From NCBI RefSeq assembly GCF_003254395.2, contig NC_037640.1, positions 8,972,289-9,036,288 on the forward strand: a DNA stretch of 64,000 bases, read 5' to 3'. The notes beneath the pieces were generated by a model. That model was not told where the DNA came from. It saw only the letters and a list, made by a program, of their open reading frames with translations, and searched no databases. The position numbers and the translations under genes were made by a program. Origin of the DNA: Apis mellifera (lineage: Eukaryota; Arthropoda; Insecta; Hymenoptera; Apidae). Positions 10,857 through 21,830 of this stretch are shown here, one piece after another; positions within the stretch are counted from its first letter, which is position 1; the number at the start of each line of letters is the position of its first letter.

Positions 10857-13800
10857 ATCGAAAAGAAATAAAAAGCGAAGGCAGGAGGGAAGAAAAAGTA
10901 GAAAAAATTTTAATTCTTCGAAATAAAACTTTTTGCCTACGAGGGAAAGCAAACGACAAAGTTGTAAAAATCCCATTGATAAAAATCTCGAAAATATTTT
11001 ATCATACGCGGCGACACTGTGTAATAATTTCCCTCAGAAAGAACGGATATAACTCGCCGGTTCCATTCAATCCGTGAAAAAGCAGCGGAAAGCTTTGGGC
11101 GGCGATCCAATTAACCGAATTGCCGTAATAATCGTGGCGCGGAAACAACAAAATCCATTGGCCATCCGCGGATATAACATCGCCTCCCCCTCCCCCTCCT
11201 GCTGTTATACGGCGGTAATTATCCCGAATTACGTAGCCTGTTTAGTTTCAGTTGATCCACGTCGCCATCAGAAATTGCGCGATGGGCCCGGTTGCTGTCG
11301 TGCTGAACACGCTTGTTATTTGATCCAATGACGGCTCGGCCACCGTAATCGTCGTGAGAGCGGCCATTGTCCACGATAGTTGGCCGATACGTTGCAAAGA
11401 TTATTGCCCTTGGCACACATCCGTGCCTCGTTCAACGCGAATTCAACCAGATCTCGCGTTCAACCTCGCCCATGTACCATCGTCTTCCAACTGTAGACGA
11501 GAAATGTGAGGAAATATGACGAAATACCTTTCGATTTTTCGTTCAGCAAAAATTTTGCTCCACGAAATTTCTCAAACAGAAGAATAATCGACGACGATCT
11601 CGAAGGCAATTTAAGAATTATCAAAGATTAAGAATTAACTGAATTACGAACACTTTGGATTATATAAATTTTCCTTAAGTAATTTATTTAATTTCTGAAA
11701 AAAAAAAGAATCGCATTATTTCTCCTGAATCTGAAAATTAACAACACGTGATGAGATCGATACACTTACGCGTATTTGCACAAAGGTCTACGTATTCTTA
11801 GAGCATCCATACTTAGCCCTCGTGCTCTCCTCTGCTATCAGGAGAAAAAAAAAAAGGAAGATACGAAAGGGGTTGCGTCCCATGATAAATCTAGTCGCGT
11901 GTCGTCCAGCCATCGATTCCTTGGTCCGTTGTCGTCTCGTGCCGGGTAATTCCTCGCGCAACAATTTCCCTTTTCCTCGCCCTTCTTCCTGCAAAGGATC
12001 CTCTTTCCTCGCCTCGTACGTGCTCCAGTCCGATCACGTTTCGCTGCTTTCCGACTTTCACGGCTACTTTTGGGATTCGAACGAGTCCCCGAATGCTTTG
12101 CCCGGCCAATACTCTTTCGTCCATGTCGCGAGATTTTTGTCGATCGAGATCCCTTTAGGGATCGCTTGGGATTGTCCCGCTTTGACGTATATAATAATAA
12201 AAAAAAATGGGGATTGAATCTGAGAGTTGCGGTGTCTTGAAGGATGATTTGAAACGTGTGTGCGTGTGTTCTTCGATGCGGTCAATTGATTTAGGAGTGG
12301 CGAGGAAGTTGTGTACACTTTCAAAGATCGTTTGACGGTTCACTGGTCTCTTTAACTTCTTCACCGGTTTAGTAGAATGCGAATTGTGATCCAGTGGAGG
12401 GATTATACGAAGTATAATTGTAACTCTTTGTAGATCTTTTCAATTCAATTCCTCAAAACTTTTGTTTAACGAGTGTGATGAATTTTTAATTTCTAATGAG
12501 TGAAGTACATGTAAATTCGAATTTCTATATTGAAGATTGAACGATGATTCGTAATGTCGTAGTTAAATGTAGCGATCTTGGAAGATCTAAGGTTAGAAAT
12601 TGAAATATTCTAATCTGTTATGAGATATTTGCTAAGTAGATCTTCTGATTGTTTCCTTCGATTTTGCATATCTTTGCAAGCTTGCTAATGCAAATATGGA
12701 AACAACGAAATAGTTGAAACCTTCAAGGTGTATTTAGACGTATCTTGTTCCTCACTTTTCTCTTCTTCCGTTGTACTTAATATGCCTTTTCCATTTCATC
12801 GTAACAATAAATAAAATTTAATCAATAAGATCGAATAATCGTACATTATTATTTCTCCCTCGCTATTTAACTTCCTTGTTTGAATTATTATTTAAGAACT
12901 TTCAAAGGGAATTCTATTTACCAGTTCTCTCGTTGTCGTTTCCACGCTCAAGGACGAGATTTATCGAACGAAGCGGTAAAATGAGGTTATTGCAAGGCAA
13001 CCGGTGTATTTGGACTATTGGACTTTGTGCGAAACGGATCACGATGCTCTAATTGAAAACGCTCCTTCTCCTATTCACAGTTTATTTTTGAGGAAAATCG
13101 ACGCTCGCGTTCTATTTTTATAACATTTTCGTAAAACTTAAACTCGATTTTAACTTTTCAACAATGTGAATAAATTTGAGATAATTATTGTAATTAAGAG
13201 ATAATTATTAAGATTATTAATTATTATAATTGAGATGATTATTATTATTAAGAAATATCGCAATGTATACACTTATCCAAGCGTAGATTCCTTTCTAATA
13301 TCGGTAGAATTATGAATGGGCGAACTCGTTAGAAATATATTAGCAAATTATGAATTACAAACGTGTTCAGCTATGCGACACGATTGGTATGAAAGGAAAA
13401 GCTCGACGCGATCAGATTATGAATTAATTTCGAAAGTGCTGCGCGCCCCGTACCACCACTGCCCGCTTCCTGTGTCGCAATTAATAACCAAGATGTGCAA
13501 TTATTATACGTACTCTGTTTCCACGAGAATAAAGTAAAGTAAAGTGGAGTAAAGTAACTATACGAACACGCGTGGAATCTCCATATATAAAACGAATTTG
13601 AATTTGGAAAAAAAAAAAAAAGAAAAGAAAAAAAGGTTGTATACGAACCCACAAAACCGGTTTTTGTGACACGGAATGACAATTACGGAGGAATCACGTC
13701 TGTCGCGTGACGGTGAAATTTATGTCATCGACGCGCGTACACGGTAATCGCGTTGTTGGAAGCAAACAATCGAATAATTTTACGGTGAATTAGTTTAAAC

Positions 13801-13869
13801 CCTGGATAATTTCGACCTTCACCGTTGTAATTTCGTTCCTTGTTTCGTCGATCGATGAGTGATTCATTT

Positions 13870-13893
13870 AAAAAAAAAAAAAAAAAAAAAAAA
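13870..13893. repeat. Poly(A) tract of 24
   Basis: Twenty-four consecutive adenines. No retrocopy or target-site duplication could be recognised beside it, so it is called a simple homopolymer. Confidence 0.9.
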
Positions 13894-14239
13894 GTTCTCG
13901 CAACAGAGGCTGCTATTTTCTTTTTTCCACCTTATCGCAGCCAGAGTTATTATTAAACACGTTCCATCGATTCGATATGCCGAGCACGGCGTGCAATTCT
14001 TTGCGGCGTGGTATGCATCGAACTTGATTCGATATCGGTCCACGCGGAGCCGGGTCACGTGACGTCGTCGACTGACTTGGACGTCGACGAGAAGAATATC
14101 GATGGATAAGGTGATTTCGTAGCGTGGGCAAATGCATAATCCCTGGTGAAAGGATTGTTAGTCTCAAGGTAGCCTGTATCGGTGATAAGTAATTATCATA
14201 AAAACTAGTGTGCAGCTGCTCGTTCGAGTTGTTGCGTGC

Positions 14240-15060
14240 CACGAGAATTTCAAAAATTTCGTCAAAGGTATTACTTATTTGAAAAATTCGAAGAGTATAT
14301 CTTTATTCATCCATCTTCTACAATTCCAGAAAAATTCTCCAAATGAGAATTCTAAAAATTTCGTCAAAAAGGGATTAATTACTTGAAAAATTCGTATCGA
14401 AAAGCATATCATCCTCTATTTATCGATCTTATGACAGCTCTATAACAATTCTAAACCTAGAAAAATGAAAATTCCAAAAGTTTCATAAGGGATTAATTAC
14501 TTGAAAAATTTGAAAAGCATATCATCTTCTATGACAGCTCCATAGCAATTCCAAATCCAGAAAAATGAAAATTCCAAAAATTTCATAAAGGATTAATTAC
14601 TTGAAAAATTCGTATCATCTTCTATGGCAGCTCCATAGTAATTCCAAATCCAGAAAAATGAAAATTCCAAAAGTTTCGTAAGGAATTAATTACTTGAAAA
14701 ATTTGAAAAGCGTATCATTCTCTATGGCAGCTTCATAGCAATTCCAAATCCAGAAAAATGAAAATTCCAAAAGTTTCATAAGGGATTAATTGCTTGAAAA
14801 ATTCGTATCGAAAAGCGTATCATCCTCTATGGCAATTCCATAGCAATTCCAAATCCAGAAAAATGAAAATTCCAAAAATTTCATAAAGAATTAATTACTT
14901 GAAAAATTCGTATCATCCTCTATGGCAGCTTTATAGCAATTCCAAATCCAGAAAAATAAAAATTCCAAAAGTTTCGTGAGGAATTAATTACTTGAAAAAT
15001 TCATTTATTATTCTCTATACCAATCTTATGGCATAACTCCATAACAATTGCAAACTCCAA
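14240..15060. repeat. AT-rich minisatellite array, about 8 units of ~93-105 bp
   Basis: The core ATTCCAAATCCAGAAAAATG recurs starting near 14548, 14641, 14741, 14846 and 14939, followed each time by AAAATTCCAAAA, TTTCATAAGGGATTAATTAC and TTGAAAAATT. Spacing alternates between about 93 and 100-105 bp because a segment with CGTATCGAAAAGC is present or absent. More diverged units extend the array at both ends (from about 14240 and to about 15060). The unit is unrelated in sequence to the array at 7985-9600 but has nearly the same period. Confidence 0.9.
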
Positions 15061-18000
15061 AGAAAAATTCTTCAATTTTACGAAACGTTCCAATCCTGCA
15101 ACAAAATTCCATCTCAAAAAAAGCATGGTGCAAAATATACGTTAATCGAGAGGAGATATTCCCGGCTTCGACTCGCCACAAATCAACTCGTCGATCCTCG
15201 AAATAAAATTGGACGGACACGCGACGGATGTCTCGCGACCGGATCGATCGCCACGATCGAGATCCCATGACCTTCTTCCTCCCCGCGGCTCCGTCTGGGG
15301 GTCCCACGGCCTATTTGCGTCGGTTCGATCCCTATAGCTTGTGCCATCGATTCCACCAGTCTATTCTCGGCCACGTACCACCACGACACACCATGGCCGG
15401 CTCGCTCGCTGCCAATCAACCGCCGCTCGGCTGGTCACAAAGCTTCTCCTCTGCCCACCTTTCCTTCCCGCGTTAGGGGAAGGATAGTTGACGGGTGGAT
15501 CGGCGTGGTGCCGGTATAATTGAGGTGACGGAAGCCCGGCAAGGTGCGGTGGCCACGTTCTTCGACCATGTAAACACCTCTCCAGTATATCGGATACCGT
15601 TGACGAAGACGGGCCGTGCGCGATTTCTCCGCAATTTTTCTACGTGGATTAAAAGAAATTCGATCGATGGATCATCCACTATTCTCATTTTTATCCTATC
15701 AATTTGAATTTTCACGAGAGGTGTAACCGAAAAAGAAAGAATATTGTTGGATCGAAATATTGAGGAACATGAAAGATTGAAATAAGGGGAATTCGGTGAA
15801 GTGCAATGCGGATGTGGAGCGATTAAACGGAGAGCGTAAGATTAAATAATCGTGTTAAATATAGTTTGGAAGGTGTGACAGTTTGCGATATACAAACTCA
15901 GTGGAATATAACATCGGATTAGTTGGGTGGATCGATGGAAGCCTCGCAACGAGGCCTATGCACTGTCACGCGACACGGTTCAAGTGCATCGTCGAGCAAG
16001 TGCAAACAAACAAACGATACTTTCCTTCGACAACATCGAGGATAAAAAGCAACTGTCGATTCGACGAACTGTGTACAAGCATATCGACATCCATCCATGG
16101 ATGATCATCGGTTAATTAACTTTAGATTACTCTTAAACGAAACCGGAAAACCGCTCGTCCTCGACGTACTTTCACGAGTCGGCCGTTAACCACTGTTCCG
16201 TCAAGTTTCTCAACAGACGTTACAGAGAGATCGATTGTGCCTCGCCCTCGAAACTTTCGTTCCGCTCCATTTCGCGAGAGGGTACACGTGGACGATCGAG
16301 AGGAGACAAAGGGCGATCGTGAAAAGAGTTTCTCTCAATTTGCTCCGATCCGAAGCGGAATACTTGGAATACGGGGAAGTTGAGAGAGAGAGGGGAAAAA
16401 AAATTTGTTGTTTACAACGAGATCCTCTCGAGATACGCAATAAAATCGATGCAAATCCGGCTCGATTGTTCCCGAGATCGTTTCGTGAATATTCAACGGG
16501 GCGTACGGTGAATCGATCGAGCGGAGGAGGCTTGGGTTGCTTCCTCGTTGCGAGGCGAGGAACGGTATCGCGTACGATGAGGAACGGTTCACCGGACGGC
16601 GTTCAGGGTCGGCCTTGCTATTTCGCGTGACACCGTTCGTCGATGAAGACACGCTTCGTTCCGGAACACATCGCTGGACCCCGCTGTTTTCCCGCCCCAC
16701 CGAATTATCGGTGTCCAGGCCGATGATACTATTTCGCTGATATACCGTCGATATTTGGTTTAAGGCGCTTGGTGAGATGAGCTTGTTGCGATTCGGCCCT
16801 TTCAAGGATGGTATGTGTCCATTTTGATTTGCTTCTAACTATTTTCCTCGCACACAAGATCAATCGTTCTTTTCTATTGCAAATTCTTCCTCCTCTTTTT
16901 CTCTCGAGATTAAGCGTCGATAGATTTATATTTCAATCGAGAAAAATATTATTAGATAAGATATATGATAATTGATTAAATGTTTAATCTGTATGTTTTT
17001 TAGAAAATATGAGAGAATATATCAGAATTTAATGGCACGAGTTTAATGTGTATGTACGTATGTTATTAGTTAAAATAGTTATGGATTGATGAGAGTTTAA
17101 TTCCTTTCTCGTTTTTCACGAGGATTTATTTCGTTTAATCATTTAAACCATTTTTATTCAAAAGTTCTCCTTTCTTCGCGATAACGCGAGCTCAACCTCG
17201 TCCCGATTTATCGATAAACGATTGTCCATTGTGCGATGAATACAAAGGACTTTTTACGTAACGACGCCATCGATGGAAAAGCAAAAGTTTGTAACAAACA
17301 ACTCGATTATCTCGCGTTGCGTTTGTCAGAAATGCCGATTTGTCGAAGATATCTCTTTTTCTCTTCTTCTTCTTCTCCTTCCTCTTCTCTCTTTTTTTCA
17401 ATTCAAATAACAAATTCGTGGCAAATTCTCTTGAAAAGTATCCCTTTGCTGAGCGAATCCTATTTTCCGCCGATCAACGAGTCGTCGAAAATCATTCGAA
17501 TTATTCGGATCGTGGAAATGCATTATCCGACCACGTGCCGCGGAGAGAGAATGAATACGCGTGTCGCGAATTAATTCGTCGGGCGAACGAATCGTTCGAA
17601 GTAGACACGCGCGATTTATCGATGCCTTGGCTGCCTGGAATCGGAATTGTGTACGTTTGCGCGTCATGTTGGAATGTGACGAGATTAAAAGCGATATTTC
17701 GCGCGCGAGAATGTGGGTTATTCCGTTTCGTTTCGATAATGAACTTTTCTGGAAATTTTTTTCCTTCCATTCTCTTTCCAATCTTTTAAACATTTAATCG
17801 AATCGTTTGATGTAATATATAATTTCTTTGGAAACTTTAACAAATCAGACTTTATCTTATGGTATATTATATTCCTTTAGAATTAAATTTATATTATTAT
17901 TTATTTATTTACCAGAAATTCGAACGATTCGAATAAAAAAATCGATTAACGTAATGTAATGTAATTCTTTTTAAGAATTAGACTTTAACTTGTAGTATTA

Positions 18001-20030
18001 TTATACGTAACTATATATTCTATATTTAGAATTGAATTTACATTACATTATTTATTTACGTATTAGAAATTCAAACGATAGTTTATTAATAGCATCGTGA
18101 CGAAAAAATAAATAAATAAATAAAATTCGATCAACGTGCATTGTTTGCACGTTGCAAAGGAAAAATGAAAATAATATTTATTCATGAAATTACCATTACG
18201 TGCAACTTCCTCTTCAAGCACGTACGTATATTCACGGTGTTGAATATCGCTCTCGATGCTTATTACAGGCACTTACAAATACAGTAATGGATATAAAACG
18301 ACCGAGTATTGTCGTTTCGATCGTAACGATTGTTTCATCATCGTACATATATATATATATAAATTCTTAATACGTGGAATAAATGGAAGGTCGGATAATC
18401 GAGAAACCATAAAACGGATCCTCCTCGTTAATAGAGAGGGGGCAGGGGGTTCCGCGATACATCGAGCTTGCCAATGCAAAAATACGTGACGCGCATAAAG
18501 GATCAAATAAAAACGGGGAAGCTAGTTATCGCGAAATGTATACAATACTACACAAAGTATCGCATTTGCGAAATTGCTGATGTAAATATCCATTACGCTG
18601 TTATCTCGAGAATCGCGATTACGCTGGAAAAATGAAACGATTCAATCTTTGCTTGCTGATCATGTTCAAGCGAACGATGCTTGCGTGCAATTGTCAGTTG
18701 TGTGCACATCCGAAAATATTTAATTTTATAAACCGAGATTGTTGAAAATATATCGGGTTTTTTTTTGATTAAAATTTTTAGAAAATTTCTTCAAGTTTGA
18801 CGAACTTGAGTTTGACGAATCGAATCAACTTCGTTGATTTCCTCTCGAAAAAGTTTTTCCATTCCCAATTCCGCATTATCTTGTATCGATTCGAGATAAT
18901 AAAATAGAAATGATATTGTTGATGCAAATAAGATCGTAAGCCACGAATTAAGAGGCGTGTAAGATAGATAAGGGTTGAGAGGAGAGTCGCTTCGAGGAGC
19001 ATTCTTTTGTGCATCGAGTTGGCGGCGACCCACACGCAAAGCATTTGGGTCATCGATTGAACGGACAGGGGAGGGATAAAGACTCGAGTGTAACCTTCAA
19101 AAATTCGAGGAAGAGGAATCGTCCGGAGAAATCGGCTTGAATCAATGCCGCGTAATTATCACTCGCGAAAAACTTTTAATAGATCGTAAAACTTTTCAAT
19201 ATGCCCCCCTCTCTCGAAACTTTCCACTTGTACATCTTGCTCGACTCTTTCCCCCTTTCTCGAATCTTCTTCTTATTTCTCGAAACGAAGATTCGAATTT
19301 AGCAACGAATAATTGCTTCTCGAAATATCTTTCGTCCAAAAATTTCCATTGCAATTTTTTTTTTTTTTATTTTACAGTTAAAATTAATCTGATTTTTAAA
19401 TTTCAACATACTTCTAAATACGATTTCTAAACGACTAGTTTTTGAAAATCTCCAGATACATTTTCTCTTGTCTAAAATTCAAGATTCGTGTCACTTTTAA
19501 TTAAATAAAATTTCAAATCCAAAATTCCTCATCGACGATCGAAACTCTTCTCGCCTCCACAGAATGGATCCCAGAAAGCCTGGTGTCTAAGCTTGATCCG
19601 ATCCCAAAACATTTTAAAGGATTACACAGGAATCCCTGTTACGTCCGAGGCGAGCGGCCCAATTTTCCACTATCCGTGTACACGTCGCGCAAGTGTTAAC
19701 TTCCGGCGTGAAGTGGCATCCTTTAAAGGACAAACATCCTTCCGCCCGATTTCTTCATCCTTGCCTCGCCCCCTTTCGTTTTTCACCCTTCGTTCCAAGA
19801 GACGATAGCATATTCCATAGTGGCGGACCGAACTCGGACACGAGAAAGAGGGGTGGAACGATTTTCTTCCTCGCGTGGAGGGTGACAGTCGTTACGTAAC
19901 AATGAGTCGTCGCGGCGCCGCGAGAGACCATTCCAGACACGTTTCTCATTCTTCCTTTTTTTTTTTCTTTTTACTTTTTCCTTCTTCTCTTCGGACGAAC
20001 CGTTGCGAAATTGTAAGCGCGTACAACTTT
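15061..20030. other. Non-coding stretch with GC-rich islands
   Basis: CpG-rich islands lie near 15180-15560, 16200-16800 and 17160-17700, where overlapping frames of 60-156 codons are open on both strands. None begins in good context, ends at a convincing donor or shows a domain, so none is called. A perfect hairpin at 18132-18154 and a (TA)n run near 18348-18360 are present. A pyrimidine-rich zone occupies 19950-19995. Confidence 0.5.
18132..18154. repeat. Perfect 9 bp inverted repeat with 5 nt loop
   Basis: CAACGTGCA is followed by TTGTT and then TGCACGTTG, a perfect nine-pair stem that is GC-richer than its flanks. It could be a paired protein-binding site or a small RNA hairpin; it is too short for a microRNA precursor. 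Confidence 0.7.
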
Positions 20031-20365
20031 GTTCTTGAAATCGTTATATCAATCGTTAGATTGATTGATTTTATTCTCCGAATGTAATATTTATTGTTTG
20101 TTATATAATTGTAATATATCCGAATATAATATTTATCACGGATTATTTTATATTTATATATATGTATTTATTTATAATGAATGATCAAAGAGTTGATAGG
20201 AAATTTGTATGTATATATTTACTTATGTTGTTCTTGAAATCGTTATATCAATCGTTAGATTAGAAAAGAATCGAACGAGTGTTGATTTTATTCTCCGAAT
20301 GAAATATTTCTTGTTTGTAATATAATTGTAATATATCCAAATATAATTTATCGCGGATTATTTTA

Positions 20366-20400
<35 letters not shown>

Positions 20401-20725
20401 TTATAGTGAATAATCAAAGAGTTGATTGAAATTTGTATGTATATATTTATTTACGTTGTTCTTGAAATCGTTATATCAATCGTTATATCAATCGTTAGAT
20501 TAGAAAAGAATCAAACGCGTGTTGATTTTATTCTCCGAATGTAATATTTATCGCGGATTATTTTATATTTATATATATATTTATTTATAGTGAATAATTA
20601 AAGAGTTGATAGGAAATTTGTATGTATACATTTATTTACGTCAAATACGTTGAATAATCAAAGAGTTGGTAGGAAATTTGTATGTATACATTTATTTACG
20701 TTAAGCAATCAAAGAATTAGGGAAC
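20031..20725. repeat. AT-rich tandem array, about 3 units of ~200-228 bp plus partial copies
   Basis: Units start GTTCTTGAAATCGTTATATC at 20031, 20230 and 20458. Each continues through a GATTTTATTCTCCGAATG segment, a (TA)n stretch of variable length (longest near 20369-20396) and TCAAAGAGTTGAT. The last copy has a local duplication of about 50 bp: GGAAATTTGTATGTATACAT occurs twice, at about 20611 and 20671. Short cores such as ATATCAATCGTTA are themselves duplicated inside a unit near 20470-20495. Confidence 0.9.
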
Positions 20726-21159
20726 AATTCAAATAAATTTTCTTTAGATTTGGAATATTCTTCAAATCATCTTAACGAAGATTTAATGAATTGCTTTATT
20801 GGACGAATTCAAGAAAATTAAAAACTACACGGAAGTTTGTTTCTTCAAGTAATCTGATTCGATTCAAAGAATAAGTCTTGCACAAGAGCAGCAAATGTGT
20901 TGATGTATATATCGTCTACCGGACCGGAAGATTTTCTTTCCACCCCTTTCCGCCGGATGGGTGTACGCTTGGATGCTTGCTCGTAATGTTGGTTACACGA
21001 GGGTGAATTTTAAAGGAAGCGTCTGGAAGCAAGGATCTCGGGATGGATATTTCGGGCATAGAAAAGTAGGTTAAAGTAGGTTAGAGTGGGTTGTGCAAAG
21101 AAACTGTTTTGTTATTCGACGGAGATTGAGTTCGTGGTAAAGTACCACATTTATCGAAC

Positions 21160-21830
21160 ACAGAAAAATTCTCTATATCCTTTGTCATCGGATCTTTCCC
21201 GATTCTGTATTCTCGCCTATTTACTCGAGCAATTGAGACTTATTTTCAAAATTTATCGTCTTTAATTTTTTTCTTTTTTTTTTTTAGGAATTTCGATGAC
21301 AGAAACGAATCAATTTTTCCTTTTTCTTAGGCGAGCCAGGATTTTCGAATTAATATTTGTGCACGTTCTTGTTATTATTATTATTATCAATCTCGAATTT
21401 TTCTGAGAAAAATTCTTTATATCTTTTGTCATCGAATCTTTCCCGATTTTGTATTCTCATCTATTTACTCGAGCAATTGAGACTTATTTTCAAAATTTAT
21501 CACCTTTAATTTTTTTTTTTTACATTTCGATTATAGAAACGAATCAATTTTTCTTAGGCGAGTCAGCTTTTTCTAATTAATATTTGTGCACGTTGTTGTT
21601 ATTATTATTATCGTTATCCTCGAACTTTTCTGAGAAAAATTCTCTATATCTTTTGTCATCGAATCTTTCGATTTATCGCCTTTAATTTTTTTTTTTTTTT
21701 TAGGAATTTGGATTATAGAAACGAATCAATTTTTCCCTTTTTCTTAGGCGAGCCAGGATTTTCGAATTAATATTTGTGCACGTTGTTGTTATTATTATTA
21801 TTATCATCATCCTCGAACTTTTCAGAGGAA
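21160..21830. repeat. Tandem array, 3 units of ~228-242 bp
   Basis: Units begin AAAAATTCTCTATATC or a close variant near 21165, 21407 and 21635. They run through TTTGTCATCG, ATTGAGACTTATTTTC (absent from the third unit), a poly(T) run, AGAAACGAATCAATTTTTC, AGGCGAGCCAGG, TTAATATTTGTGCACGTT and a (TTA)n run. The third unit carries an internal deletion. No coding frame spans it. Confidence 0.9.

Larger units (their letters stand above)
9601..14239. other. Non-coding stretch between two tandem arrays
   Basis: No supported gene. It contains poly(T) runs near 10219-10231 and 10341-10440, a homopurine tract with GAAA repeats near 10800-10920, and CpG-rich patches near 11080-11480 and 11880-12130. 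Open frames in those patches occur in several overlapping frames on both strands, the signature of stop-poor CpG-rich DNA rather than coding. A TCACGTGACGTC motif at about 14054-14065 combines E-box-like and CRE-like sequence. Confidence 0.5.

Noticed and set aside
10790..11077. Lys/Arg/Glu-rich frame of 95 codons
   Set aside because: It is a translation of a GAAA-rich purine tract; no start context or conserved motif.
13870..13893. Poly(A) tail of a retrotransposed copy
   Set aside because: The upstream sequence shows no gene or element similarity and no flanking target duplication was seen.
17236..17789. Overlapping frames including a hydrophobic Phe-rich, signal-like start at 17340
   Set aside because: The hydrophobic stretch is a translated TTC/TTT run and the frame starts at TTG, not ATG. 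No splice signals support it.
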